Shown here piece by piece: positions 35,608-45,029 of a stretch of DNA of 64,000 nt. The first letter of the stretch is position 1; every line of letters starts with the position of its first letter. The position numbers and the translations under genes were made by a program. The notes under the pieces are model-generated. The model saw only the letters and a list, made by a program, of their open reading frames with translations. It did not search any database and was not told the origin of the DNA. The DNA comes from Bradyrhizobium sp. sGM-13 (lineage in GTDB: Bacteria; Pseudomonadota; Alphaproteobacteria; Rhizobiales; Xanthobacteraceae): NCBI RefSeq assembly GCF_018398875.1, contig NZ_JAGWDK010000011.1, positions 214,887-278,886 of the forward strand. The letters run 5' to 3'.

Positions 35608-36210
35608 TTACAGCGGTTTGATCTGCACCTTGCGGAACTTGATCACGCCAGAGCCGTATTGCAGCGCGAACGGGCCGCTGGCGTGTTTTGAGTCCTGAAC
35701 ATCAACGGTCTTCTGGCCGTTCAGCACGACGACGAGTTGCGAGCCCTTGGCCGTGATTTCGTAGGTGTTCCACTTGCCGCCCGCTTTCGGCATCGGGTCG
35801 ACCTTGGCCACATCGACAATCGCGCCGGTGCCGTAGGTCGGATCGGGCCGTTTGTCGAAGATGTTGACCTCATAGCAAGTCTTGGAATCGATTTTGGTCG
35901 ACTCGTCGCATCGAATGAAAATTCCGCTGTTGGTGTCATCGTCGGCCCAGAACTCGACCTTCATCTCGAAATCCTTGTAGGAGGCCTTGCTGACGAGATA
36001 CGAGGGATCCTTGCCCTCAGTGATCTTGTCTGCGACCAGCGCGCCGTCCTTCATCGCCCAATTGGCTTTGCCGACCTCGGTCCAGTCGCCCATCTTGGTG
36101 CCGTCGACAAGCGTCACCCAGCCATCGCTCTGGCCGGACGCGACGCTGGAAAATTGAACGGCGGCCGCGCCCATCAACAGGCCGGCGGCAAGTCTCGACA
36201 AACGGGTCAT
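35608..36210 (-). CDS. DUF1080 (3-keto-disaccharide hydrolase-like) exported protein
   Basis: 200 residues from ATG 36210, chosen because GGGAGG then lies 9 bases upstream; an ATG at 36216 would leave only 3. The signal peptide is about 1-29. A concanavalin-like jelly roll follows, with DGWVTLVDGTKMGDWTEVGK near 30, TNSGIFIRCDES near 95, KTCYEVNIFDKRPDPTYGTG near 115 and KFRKVQIKPL at the end. DUF1080 proteins include 3-keto-glycoside hydrolases. Substrate unknown. It is convergent with the galE region. Confidence 0.88.
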   Translation of the reverse strand: MTRLSRLAAGLLMGAAAVQFSSVASGQSDGWVTLVDGTKMGDWTEVGKANWAMKDGALVADKITEGKDPSYLVSKASYKDFEMKVEFWADDDTNSGIFIRCDESTKIDSKTCYEVNIFDKRPDPTYGTGAIVDVAKVDPMPKAGGKWNTYEITAKGSQLVVVLNGQKTVDVQDSKHASGPFALQYGSGVIKFRKVQIKPL

Positions 36211-36427
36211 GAACATAGCCCTCCCATGCTGCTCTTGGTTGGGCGGCAACCTAGCATCACAAGGCCAGGCGGAAATCCCTTTTTCATGCTGCAGTTGCGT
36301 CATACGCATCATGCGTATCGCAGCCGGTCACGCATGCATGTGCGCGCCTTGTCCCACGAGAACGGGGGTGGCTAGCGCGGATGGACCACAGACATGAGCC
36401 TCGGCTCACGAGCCGATCGAGGAATCC

Positions 36428-36538
36428 ATGAGGCTGACAAGCAGGTCTTGGCGATGCCTAGTGATACTGCTGCCGTTCGTTGCAATGACAGGCGTGACCG
36501 TTGTCGCCGCGCCAAGGATAAAGACGCCGTGCTGCTGA
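36428..36538 (+). CDS. Possible small signal-peptide ORF
   Basis: 36 residues: MRLTSRSWRC followed by a hydrophobic LVILLPFVAMTGVTVVAA and a short tail ending PCC. GAGGAATCC precedes the ATG. A terminator follows 70 bases later on the same strand, which suggests that something here is transcribed. An overlapping frame (36394-36585) is an alternative. Neither has a recognised family. Confidence 0.3.
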   Translation: MRLTSRSWRCLVILLPFVAMTGVTVVAAPRIKTPCC

Positions 36539-36606
36539 TCATGGGCGAAGGTCCGGCGAGCTCAACGGTGGCGAAAGAGAAATAACCCCGGCCCCGCCGG
36601 TCTATT

Positions 36607-36642
36607 CCCCGCAGGCAACCATTTTGGGTGCGGGGCGTTTTT
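36607..36642 (+). terminator. Rho-independent terminator
   Basis: The stem CCCCGCA / TGCGGGG (36607-36613 with 36629-36635) is followed by CGTTTTT. It ends a plus-strand transcript from the 36.4-36.6 kb region, before the DUF2171 gene. Confidence 0.7.
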
Positions 36643-36672
36643 ATGTCCTCAACTATCTAAGGGATGTAGAAC

Positions 36673-36912
36673 ATGGCTGTTACCGCTCAGATCAAGGAAC
36701 ACATGGACGTCATCTCGTCGGACAGGAAGACGGTCGGAAAAGTCGATCATCTGGAAGGACCCGACAAGATCAAGCTGACCAAGCAGAGCTCGCCTGATGG
36801 TGAGCATCACCACTTCATTCCAGTATCATGGGTCGATCACGTCGATCAGCACGTGCATCTCAATAAATCGGGCGCGGATGTGACCGCGCACTGGCAGCAC
36901 GGCCGGCAGTGA
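36673..36912 (+). CDS. DUF2171 domain protein
   Basis: 79 residues in the DUF2171 pattern: EHMDVISSDRKTVGKVDHLE, then DGEHHHFIPVSWVDHVDQHV. This PRC-barrel-like beta domain is found in small stress-type proteins of rhizobia. It is His-rich (HHH, HVDQHVH), so metal binding is possible. GGGATG lies upstream of the ATG. Confidence 0.85.
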   Translation: MAVTAQIKEHMDVISSDRKTVGKVDHLEGPDKIKLTKQSSPDGEHHHFIPVSWVDHVDQHVHLNKSGADVTAHWQHGRQ

Positions 36913-36972
36913 CCGGCTGACACGCATTGCGCCGCGTGCGGATGTGGATATCATCTGATGACAGGAGATGAG

Positions 36973-37311
36973 ATGCATCATGCGGCGCGATTGCAGTTCG
37001 AACGCTTGATCGGCGAGTATGCGCGCTGGCGGGCTGTTCCTGAAACCGAACGATCGGCCGCCCCGGCCTGGTGGTGGGGACCGGCGATGGAGTTGCGCGG
37101 CGCGTCGCAATCCCTGCCGGCGGAATGGTGTGCCGAGCTTGGCCTGCCCAACCAGGCGACATATGCCGCCGCGGCAGAACTCCTCCTCAAAGCCTTCGCG
37201 GGACAGACGACCCTGCCCTGGCCGGACGACTTTCCTCGCAAGGCTTCGGACACCAAGCTCGCACGTGAGCTGCACCCGCAGCCGTCAGACGACGGTGCGT
37301 TCCAACCCTGA
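36973..37311 (+). CDS. Hypothetical protein
   Basis: 112 residues from ATG 36973 with CAGGAG 7 bases upstream; ATG 36958 is in frame but has no site. Helical, with AWWWGPAMELRGASQS near 35 and PNQATYAAAAELLLKAFAGQ near 62. I do not recognise the family. Its last 27 bases overlap the end of the convergent GAF-GGDEF-EAL gene. Base usage is like its neighbours. Confidence 0.55.
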   Translation: MHHAARLQFERLIGEYARWRAVPETERSAAPAWWWGPAMELRGASQSLPAEWCAELGLPNQATYAAAAELLLKAFAGQTTLPWPDDFPRKASDTKLARELHPQPSDDGAFQP

Positions 37312-40300
37312 CCCGGCTTCCGGCTGCAACGGCGGCGAGGCGAGTCGCGGTTCGGCCCGAAGCAGATCAGCCATCTGCTTTGCCGGCAGCGGTTTCGAGA
37401 ACAGAAAGCCCTGCATCTCGTCGCAGGCGTGATTGCGCAGGAACGCCTCCTGCTCGACAGTCTCGACACCCTCCGCAATGACGGTCATGCCAAGCGCCTT
37501 GCCCATGCTGATGATCGCCTGCGCAATCGCCTGGTCTTCGGAATCGACAGGCAGGTCGCGAATGAAGGAGCGATCGATCTTGATGGTATCGATCGGGAAC
37601 TGTTTCATCAGCGACATCGACGAATAGCCGGTTCCGAAATCGTCGATCGCAAGGCGAATGCCGCGGCTCTGGATCGCGTCGAGTACCTTGATCGCGCGCG
37701 AGACATTCCGCATCACCATGCTTTCGGTGACTTCAAGCTGCAGCAGCACCGGGGACATGCCGCTTGCCAACAGCGCCTCGTCGACATCGTGCAGCAGATG
37801 CGGATCGGCGAATTGCCGCGGCGACAGGTTGACCGCCATTGTAACCGGCCGCAGGCCACGGCGCTGCCAAGCCATGTTTTGCGCGCAGGCTTCCTTGAGC
37901 ACCCAGCAGCCGATCGGAACGATCAGGCCGGTTTCTTCGGCTAGCGGAATGAATTGTCCCGGGGAGACGGTGCCGAGTTCGGGGTGTACCCAGCGCAGCA
38001 GCGCCTCGACCCCGGTGATCTGGCCGCTCGCCATGTCGATCTTCGGCTGATAGTGCAGCGAGAACTGGTCGCGCTCCAGCGCGCGGCGAAGCGCGCTCTC
38101 CAGCGTCAGCCGCTCGATCGATTGCGTCTTGATCTCCTTTGTGAAGAAGCGGAAGCCGTTCTTGCCGTCCTCCTTGGCGAGATACATCGCCATGTCGGCG
38201 TTCTTGGTCAGCGTTTGCATGTCGGTGCCATCCGACGGATACATCGCGATCCCGATCGAGGCCGTGGTGTGGCATTCGTGACCGCTGAGCTGCAGCGGCT
38301 GACCTAGTACGGAGAGAAGCTCGCCGGCTATGCGCTCCACCTCGTGGCGCTCGGCCGCCTCCTCCAGAATGACCACGAACTCGTCGCCGCCGAGCCGCGC
38401 CACTACATCGCTCGAGCGCAGCGCGCGGCGTAGCCTGTCGCCGATTTCCACCAGCAGCATGTCGCCGGCGTCATGCCCCAGCGAATCGTTGATGACCTTG
38501 AACCTGTCGAGGTCGATGAACAGCAGCGCAAACTCCCGCTGGTAGCGCGCAGCGGAGTCGATCGCGCGGCGAAGCATGCCGTTGAACATTTCCCGGTTCG
38601 GCAGGTTGGTCAGGCTGTCGTGCGACGCCAGGTACTCGATCCGCTCGTCCGCGCGGGTCTTCTCATCCGCGCGGTCGAAATTCTCTAGCGCAAAGGACAC
38701 GTTGTCGACGAGCCGTTGCAACAACTCGGCAAATTCGGGCGTGAACGTATCCTTCTCGCGCGACATGAACGACATCACGCCGACGGCTTTCCCATGCACC
38801 AGCAGGGGGAATGAAGCGCCGGAATTCGTACCATCAAGACGCGCGCTCTGATGAAACGCCTCGGTATTGGGATCCGCGAGGTAGTCGTTGATGATGCAGG
38901 CGCGCTGCGAACGGATCGCCTGACCGCACAGCCCACGTCCCTCCGGGTGCGCCTCACTGGCCGATATCTTCGCCAGACGTGCGCTGAGGGCAGTCGGACC
39001 GGCGGCAGCGACAACGTCGAGATAGTCGCTGTCGGGTTTCGTCAACACGATGGAAGTCAGGGTAAACTTGCCTCCGTCGGCCGCGGCCTCGCAAACCAGA
39101 TCGAACAGTTCCGCCCGCGACGTCGCGCGGATGATCGCCTCATTGGTTGCGCTCAGCGCCGCCAGCATGCGCGTCAGGCGCTCCTTCTGGATTTCGGTCC
39201 TCGCCTTGTCGTCGGCGCGGTCGAAATTCTCCAGCGCGAAAGACACGTTGTCGGCCAATCGCTGCAGCAGTTCCGAGAATTCGGGAGTGAAAGTGTCCTT
39301 ATCCAAGGACATGTAGATCATGACGCCGACTGGCTCGTCATGCACCAAGAGGGGAAAGGCGGCGCCCGACTGAGCGCCATAGCTACCTACGACGGCCTGA
39401 AAGGCGGCAACGCGCTGGTCGCCAACATAATCATTGGTGATGCATGGACGCCTGGTTCGGAACGCCGTTCCGCTGAGCCCACGTCCCTCGGGTCGGCTTT
39501 CATCCGTCGACAACCTGACGTGCCGCGTCGTCTCGGCTGCCGGGCCAGAGGCGGCCACGATCCTGAGAAGGTCGCTGCCCGGAGTTGCCAGCGCAATGGT
39601 GGCCGATGTGAACCTGCCGCCATTTGCTGCAGCTTCGCACACGAGATCAAAGAGCTCCGTGCGGGACTTGGCCCGCATGATGGCTTCGTTGGTCCGGCTC
39701 AAAGCAGCGAACATCCGCGTCAGGCGCTCTTTCTGACTTTCGGTCCTCGCCTTCTCGTCCACACGGTCGAAGTTTTCCAGCGCGAACGAAACATTCACCG
39801 TGAGCCGCTGCAGCAACTCGGAAAATTCAGGCGTGAACGTGTCTTTCTCGGACGAGATGAAGAACATCACACCGACGGGCTGACCGGAAACGAGCAGCGG
39901 AAACGCAGCGCCCGACATAGCACCGTCGCTGTGAATGAACTGACGAAATGCCGATCCTCGCGGATCGGACCGAAAGTCGTTTGCGATGCAAGCTCGCCTG
40001 GAGCGGAACGCATTGCCGCAGAGACCGCGCCCTTCAGGCAGATCCGCGTTGGTCGAGACCTTGACCCGCCGCATGTTGTTTGCCGTCGGCCCTGCAACGG
40101 CCACCAGATCGATATCGTAGCTGTCGGGGCGGGCCAACAGGATACTGGTCGAGTTGAACCGTCCGCCGTTCGCGGCAGCTTCGCACACCAGCTCGAACAG
40201 CTCCGTGCGCGATGTTGCACGAACGATAGCTTCGTTGGTGGCGCTGAGCGCCGCCAGCATGCGCGCCAGACGTTGCTTCTGGGCGTCGGCCCGCGCCTTC

Positions 40301-41373
40301 TCGCTGGCGCGCTCGAAGTTTTCCAGCGCGAAGGAGACGTTTTCCGCAATCCGCGCCATCAGCGCGACGATCTCTTCATCCTCCGCCCACAGCTTTCCGA
40401 CGAAGAACAGCAGCACGCCGATACTCTCATCCGCCTTGATCAGGGGAACGGCGACGCCGGCGGTAACGCCTGTCTCGCGGGCGGCCTGATGCCAGGGCTG
40501 CCCCTGTGTCGAACTGAGGATGTCGTTGTTGACGGCCGGCTGCTGTGTCCGGAATGCCTTGCCGCAGACGCCCGTTCCGTACGGGTTGCCGGCGTCGATC
40601 GAGAACGGCGCTCGCATGATCTGTTCGACGATTGCGCCTGTCCCGGCGGCCGGCTTCAGCCAAATCGAGTCCGGCTCTGCGAGCAGAACCACTGTGGCCG
40701 CGGATTTGCCGCTGTACACTGCGGCGTCGCAAACACGCTGATAGAGATCCTGTTCGGTCTTGGCGCGAAGAATGGCTTCGTTGGTCGCGCTGATGGCGCC
40801 GAACATCCGGTTCAACCGCCGCATCGCACGCTCGCCGTTCTTGCGCGCGGCTTCATGGTCGAAATTGTCGAGCGCAAACGAAATGTTTGCCGACACACGC
40901 TCCAGCATCGATACGAGCTGCGCGTCGATCGAGTGCGCCTCGCGCCGCGAGACCAGCAACACGCCGACGCTCTGGCCATTGCAGATCAGCGGCAGCGCTG
41001 CCGCCGCGCCCACCTGGTTGGCCTTGGCGCCCTCGCGCCAGGCCAGGGAACGCTGGTCGTTCAGGAAATCATTGCTGACGCATGCGCGCCGGTCACGGAA
41101 GGCGGGCCCGGCAACCCCGTTACCCTCTGGCGTATCAGCCACAATCGAAATGTCGATGCTGCGAAGGCGGAGCACGTCATCGCCGCAGCCGGCGGCAAAG
41201 CGCAGGAGATTGGTTTCCTTCTCCAGCAGGAAGACCGAGACAGCCAGGAAGTCGCCGACCGAGAACGCGGCTTCGCACACCTTCGCATACAGTTCTTCGG
41301 GCGATTTGGCGTACAGAATCGCTTCGTTGGTCGCATTCAACGCCGCGAGTGTGCGCGCGATGTCGGTCTTCAC
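37285..41373 (-). CDS. Five-GAF GGDEF-EAL bifunctional c-di-GMP protein
   Basis: 1362 residues. Five tandem GAF domains begin near residues 13, 196, 379, 561 and 743, each opened by the same signature (ALSATNEAI-x-RATS-x-ELF-x-LVCEAA), at a period of about 183 residues; copies 3 to 5 are the most alike. A GGDEF domain has its motif at 995-999 and an inhibitory RxxD (RSSD) five residues before it. A complete EAL domain follows (EALLRW near 1122, NLSPRQF, ESMVMRN, IDDFGTGYSS, IDRSFI, AEGVET). Both catalytic sites look intact. No transmembrane segment is present, so it is a cytoplasmic sensor that makes or breaks c-di-GMP in response to unknown ligands. Confidence 0.95.
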   Translation of the reverse strand: MKTDIARTLAALNATNEAILYAKSPEELYAKVCEAAFSVGDFLAVSVFLLEKETNLLRFAAGCGDDVLRLRSIDISIVADTPEGNGVAGPAFRDRRACVSNDFLNDQRSLAWREGAKANQVGAAAALPLICNGQSVGVLLVSRREAHSIDAQLVSMLERVSANISFALDNFDHEAARKNGERAMRRLNRMFGAISATNEAILRAKTEQDLYQRVCDAAVYSGKSAATVVLLAEPDSIWLKPAAGTGAIVEQIMRAPFSIDAGNPYGTGVCGKAFRTQQPAVNNDILSSTQGQPWHQAARETGVTAGVAVPLIKADESIGVLLFFVGKLWAEDEEIVALMARIAENVSFALENFERASEKARADAQKQRLARMLAALSATNEAIVRATSRTELFELVCEAAANGGRFNSTSILLARPDSYDIDLVAVAGPTANNMRRVKVSTNADLPEGRGLCGNAFRSRRACIANDFRSDPRGSAFRQFIHSDGAMSGAAFPLLVSGQPVGVMFFISSEKDTFTPEFSELLQRLTVNVSFALENFDRVDEKARTESQKERLTRMFAALSRTNEAIMRAKSRTELFDLVCEAAANGGRFTSATIALATPGSDLLRIVAASGPAAETTRHVRLSTDESRPEGRGLSGTAFRTRRPCITNDYVGDQRVAAFQAVVGSYGAQSGAAFPLLVHDEPVGVMIYMSLDKDTFTPEFSELLQRLADNVSFALENFDRADDKARTEIQKERLTRMLAALSATNEAIIRATSRAELFDLVCEAAADGGKFTLTSIVLTKPDSDYLDVVAAAGPTALSARLAKISASEAHPEGRGLCGQAIRSQRACIINDYLADPNTEAFHQSARLDGTNSGASFPLLVHGKAVGVMSFMSREKDTFTPEFAELLQRLVDNVSFALENFDRADEKTRADERIEYLASHDSLTNLPNREMFNGMLRRAIDSAARYQREFALLFIDLDRFKVINDSLGHDAGDMLLVEIGDRLRRALRSSDVVARLGGDEFVVILEEAAERHEVERIAGELLSVLGQPLQLSGHECHTTASIGIAMYPSDGTDMQTLTKNADMAMYLAKEDGKNGFRFFTKEIKTQSIERLTLESALRRALERDQFSLHYQPKIDMASGQITGVEALLRWVHPELGTVSPGQFIPLAEETGLIVPIGCWVLKEACAQNMAWQRRGLRPVTMAVNLSPRQFADPHLLHDVDEALLASGMSPVLLQLEVTESMVMRNVSRAIKVLDAIQSRGIRLAIDDFGTGYSSMSLMKQFPIDTIKIDRSFIRDLPVDSEDQAIAQAIISMGKALGMTVIAEGVETVEQEAFLRNHACDEMQGFLFSKPLPAKQMADLLRAEPRLASPPLQPEAGSGLERTVV

Positions 41374-41752
41374 CTTCCCAAAGCTCCCTGCCGGCAGCGC
41401 CGGCTGCCGCTTGTGGATTTTATGCGTGCAACAGGCCTAAATGCGCGTTATTGGCGGCGGGAGTTGCGATTCAGAGTAAACGTCAGACCAACGGTGAACG
41501 ACGCTGCTCCGGAGAACTACGGCCCATTCACGATTTGTCAGCCATACCGCTGGCGCGCGCCGGCCGGGATGCGGGACCTGCTGCAAGCAATCTTCGAATT
41601 TTGCAGGATGAAAATCCTGATGCGTGAGGGCCGTGCTGATGGCATGGCTAACAGTATATTTCCACGCTTGCCCTGCCGCGGGCGCTTTGAGAGCATGCCG
41701 GTACCAAGCACGACCCGCGGTTCGCGCGGGCGCTCAAGGTGGGGAAACTCCC
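41374..41752. other. Intergenic region, divergent promoters
   Basis: Gap of 379 bases between the c-di-GMP gene and the Ldh operon. It contains CTGCAA-N14-TTGCAG (41581-41606) and an AGGAT-GAAA-ATCCT hairpin (41606-41619), possible regulatory sites. No gene is apparent. Confidence 0.35.
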
Positions 41753-42805
41753 ATGCCGATGGTTCAGGCCGACCGTCTCACGCGAATCGGCGCGGCCCTG
41801 CTTAGGGCTGCCGGTGCAACTGAAGAGGAAGCCGGCGCGGTCGCCGTCGGCTGCGTCGACGCCAATCTCGCCGGCCACGATTCGCACGGGGTGATCGCGA
41901 TCCCGACCTATATCGACCGCATCAAGGCCGGCCATATCGTACCCGGCGCCAAATGGACCATCATCCAGGAATCGCCGACTACGACCGTGATCGACGGCCA
42001 TTGGGGGTTCGGCTTTCACGTCAACGCGAAGGCAATGGCCCTGACGATCGAGAAGGCGAAGACCGCCAATGTCGCGGCCTGCACGGTGTTCCGGCAAAGC
42101 CATGTCGGGCGTCTCGCCGCCTATCCGCTGATGGCGATGCGGGCCGGCATGATCGGGATTGCCGCCGCGGATTCCGGCCGCTCGCCGAAGCATGTCGCGC
42201 CGTTCGGCGGCCGCGAGGCAAGGCTCGGCACCAACCCGATCTCGATTGCGGTGCCGTCGGATCTTGAGGCGCCGTTCTATCTCGACATGGCGACCTCGGC
42301 GGTAGCAGCCGGCAAGATCGCACTGTCGGTCGCGCGCGGCGAACGGATTCCCCAAGGCTGGATCATCGACGCCGACGGACGGCACACCACCGACCCGACC
42401 CAGTATCGCAAGGGCGGGGCGCTGCTGCCGCTCGGCGGCAGCGAGGGCTACAAGGGAAGCGGCCTCGCCGCGATGGTGGAAGTGCTCTGTGGCCTGCTCA
42501 CCGGCCTCGGTTTTGGCGTCGAGCCGACCGGCCGGCACAACGACGGATGTTTCATGGCGGTGTTTAACGTCGCGGCCTTCCGCCCCCTGAAGGATTTCGA
42601 GAAGGAGGTCGGCGAGTTCGCGCGTTATCTCAAATCGACGCCGCCGTCGGAAGGCTCGCCGGGCGTGTTCTATCCCGGCGAGATCGAACATATCCGCGAG
42701 CAGCAGCGCAGGCGCGACGGTATCGAGGTCGAGGACGCCACCTGGGAAAAATTGAAGGCACTCGCTACCGACTACAAGCTCATCGCTGAGCTCGACCTGA
42801 AATGA
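41753..42805 (+). CDS. Ldh-family (malate/L-sulfolactate type) NAD(P)-dependent dehydrogenase
   Basis: 350 residues from ATG 41753 (AAGGTGGGG about 9 bases upstream); the longest frame begins at 41624. It is the Ldh_2/AllD fold with the signature NLAGHDSHGVIAIPTYIDRI near residue 38, LGTNPISIAVP near 162 and GSEGYKGSGLAAMVEVLCG near 230. Relatives oxidise malate, L-sulfolactate, ureidoglycolate or 2,3-diketogulonate. It is the first gene of a five-gene operon with short gaps. Confidence 0.88.
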   Translation: MPMVQADRLTRIGAALLRAAGATEEEAGAVAVGCVDANLAGHDSHGVIAIPTYIDRIKAGHIVPGAKWTIIQESPTTTVIDGHWGFGFHVNAKAMALTIEKAKTANVAACTVFRQSHVGRLAAYPLMAMRAGMIGIAAADSGRSPKHVAPFGGREARLGTNPISIAVPSDLEAPFYLDMATSAVAAGKIALSVARGERIPQGWIIDADGRHTTDPTQYRKGGALLPLGGSEGYKGSGLAAMVEVLCGLLTGLGFGVEPTGRHNDGCFMAVFNVAAFRPLKDFEKEVGEFARYLKSTPPSEGSPGVFYPGEIEHIREQQRRRDGIEVEDATWEKLKALATDYKLIAELDLK

Positions 42806-42835
42806 ATCCAAACCAGTCCGCACAAGGAGAACGGC

Positions 42836-44203
42836 ATGACACGGCAAATGGCGCTGGTCGGATTTTTGCAGGCGCAGAACTGCACCAACCTGCCGAGTTC
42901 ATGGCGGCACCCGGAATCGCGCGACGATTCGATGTCGGCCGACTACTACCAGGAGATCGCCCGGATCCTCGAAGCCGGCAAATTCCACATGGCATTCTTC
43001 GACGACCGCCTGGCGATGCCGGACCGCTACGGCAACGACCATGCCCACACCGTCGAATACGGCATCCGCTGCGTGAAGATGGACCCGCTGATCGTGCTGA
43101 CCACCATGGGCATGGTCACGACGAAGCTCGGCCTGGGGTCGACCTGTTCGACGACCTATTACGAGCCGTTCGATGTCGCCCGCCGCTTCGCCACGCTCGA
43201 CCTGATGTCGGGCGGACGCGCGGGCTGGAACGTCGTTACCTCGCTTAACGACGGTGAGGCCCACAACATGGGCAAGGACGCCCATCTCGAACATGATTTC
43301 CGCTACGATCGCGCCGACGAGTTCATGGAAGTCGTGCTCGGCCATTGGGACACTTGGGAAGACGGCTCCTTGATCATGGACAAGAAGAGCGGCCGCTTCG
43401 CCGATCCCGCCAAGGTGAAGCGGCTCGATCACAACGGACAATTCTTCAAGTCGCGCGGGCCGTTCACGGTGCCCCGCTCGCCGCAGGGCCATCCCGTCAT
43501 CATCCAGGCCGGCGCGTCCGGTCGCGGCCAGCGCTTTGCCGGGCGATGGGGCGAGGTGATCTTCACCGCGGCGCGCAACGTGGCCACCGCCAAGGAAGGC
43601 TATGCGGCGGTCCGCAACGAAGCGGCGAAAGCCGGCCGCGATCCCGACCAGATGTTTCTCTGTAACCTCACCACCCCCGTCTGCGGCGCGACCAAGGCCG
43701 AGGCCGAGGACAAGATGGCCGTCATCAACAAGCTGCCGCTGGAAATTGATGCGCTGTCGCTGCTGGCGGAAGCGCTGAACTACGACTTCGCCGCCAAGCC
43801 GCTCGATGAGCCGCTGACCACGGAAGAGCTCAAGAGCATGCAGGGCATCCTCGGCATTCGCGACGGCGTGCTGAAGGCATCAGGCAAGACCAATCCCAGC
43901 GCGCGCGACTTCGTCACCTTCTCCGGCCGCGGCCAGGTGCAGGATGCGATCGCCGGCGGCCCGAAGGAGATCGCGGACAAACTCGAAGAGATGTTCGTCG
44001 AGCGCGGCTGCGACGGCTTTGTCATCGCAGCCACCATCGTACCGGGCTCCTACGCCGATTTCGTCAAGCATGTGGTGCCGGAACTGCAGCGCCGCGGCCT
44101 GTTTCACAAGGACTATGCCGGCAAGACCCTGCGCGACAATCTCGGCCTGAAGCGGCCTGCCGCCAGCGCCTGGAAAAGCAGGCCCCAGGCCGCCGCCGAA
44201 TAA
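42836..44203 (+). CDS. LLM-class flavin-dependent monooxygenase (NtaA/SnaA/DmoA type)
   Basis: 455 residues of a luciferase-like TIM barrel. Landmarks are FFDDRLAMPDRY near residue 54, STCSTTYYEPFDVARRFATL near 101, SGGRAGWNVVTSLNDGEAHN near 124, and HPVIIQAGASGRGQRFAG near 215. The family uses FMNH2 from a partner reductase to oxidise amines or sulfur compounds (nitrilotriacetate, dibenzothiophene, alkanesulfonates). No flavin reductase is beside it. AAGGAGAACGGC precedes the ATG. Confidence 0.92.
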   Translation: MTRQMALVGFLQAQNCTNLPSSWRHPESRDDSMSADYYQEIARILEAGKFHMAFFDDRLAMPDRYGNDHAHTVEYGIRCVKMDPLIVLTTMGMVTTKLGLGSTCSTTYYEPFDVARRFATLDLMSGGRAGWNVVTSLNDGEAHNMGKDAHLEHDFRYDRADEFMEVVLGHWDTWEDGSLIMDKKSGRFADPAKVKRLDHNGQFFKSRGPFTVPRSPQGHPVIIQAGASGRGQRFAGRWGEVIFTAARNVATAKEGYAAVRNEAAKAGRDPDQMFLCNLTTPVCGATKAEAEDKMAVINKLPLEIDALSLLAEALNYDFAAKPLDEPLTTEELKSMQGILGIRDGVLKASGKTNPSARDFVTFSGRGQVQDAIAGGPKEIADKLEEMFVERGCDGFVIAATIVPGSYADFVKHVVPELQRRGLFHKDYAGKTLRDNLGLKRPAASAWKSRPQAAAE

Positions 44204-44217
44204 CAAGAGGACACTTT

Positions 44218-45003
44218 ATGCGTTGGCTGAAATTCACCGCCGCCGGCAAGACATCCTGGGGCATTGTCGAGGGTGAGCGCGTGATCGCCGTCGATGGCGA
44301 TCCGTTCGGCGAATGGCAGCGCGGAACGCAGTCGCATGCGCTAACGGACGTCAAGATCGAGCTGCCGCTGATCCCGCGCACCTTCTATTGCGTCGGGCTG
44401 AATTATCTCAAGCACCTCAAGGAAGCCGCCGACAAGGCCGGCACGGTGCCGAACGTACCCGACCGGCCCGAGATCGGCTATCGCGCGCAGAACGCGCTGA
44501 TCGCCCATAATGAGGATGTGGTGATCCCGGCGAGCGCGACCGAGAAGGTTCATTACGAGGGCGAACTGGTGGTCGTCATCGGCAAGAAGGCAAAACACCT
44601 CACCGAGGCCAACGCGATGGATTGCGTGTTCGGCTACACGATCGGCAACGACGTCAGCGAGCGCACCTGGCAGAAGGCCGACCGCAGCCTGTGGCGCTCC
44701 AAGAATGCCGACACCTTCAAGCCGATGGGCCCGTGGATCGAAACCGATGTCGACCTCGACAGGATGGAAACCGTGATCCGCGTGAACGGCAAGGAGACCG
44801 GCCGCTTCCGCACCAACGACATGATCTTCGGCATCGTGCCGTTCCTCGTCGAACTCTCCAAATATTTCACACTGTCGCCGGGCGACGTGATCTGGATGGG
44901 CACCGACGGCGCCTCGCCGGATTTGAAAGCCGGCGATGTCGTCGAGATCGACATCACAGGGATCGGCACGTTGCGGAACAGGTTTGTGAGGGAGAAGGTT
45001 TGA
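44218..45003 (+). CDS. Fumarylacetoacetate hydrolase family protein
   Basis: 261 residues. The FAH fold has the metal-binding YEGELVVVIGKKA near residue 115, FGYTIGNDVSERTWQKADR near 140 and KNADTFKPMGPWIETD near 160, ending VVEIDITGIGTLRNRF. Such enzymes cleave C-C bonds in ring-opened acids or decarboxylate oxaloacetate. It starts 14 bases after the LLM gene and is followed by the AhpD-like gene. Confidence 0.93.
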   Translation: MRWLKFTAAGKTSWGIVEGERVIAVDGDPFGEWQRGTQSHALTDVKIELPLIPRTFYCVGLNYLKHLKEAADKAGTVPNVPDRPEIGYRAQNALIAHNEDVVIPASATEKVHYEGELVVVIGKKAKHLTEANAMDCVFGYTIGNDVSERTWQKADRSLWRSKNADTFKPMGPWIETDVDLDRMETVIRVNGKETGRFRTNDMIFGIVPFLVELSKYFTLSPGDVIWMGTDGASPDLKAGDVVEIDITGIGTLRNRFVREKV

Positions 45004-45029
45004 CGTCGTCAGAAAATGAGGAGAAGCGC

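Noticed and set aside
38851..41805. A 984-residue open frame opposite the five-GAF gene
   Set aside because: It follows the third-position bias of the minus-strand gene and reads as Arg/Gly/Val-rich repeats of the GAF units.
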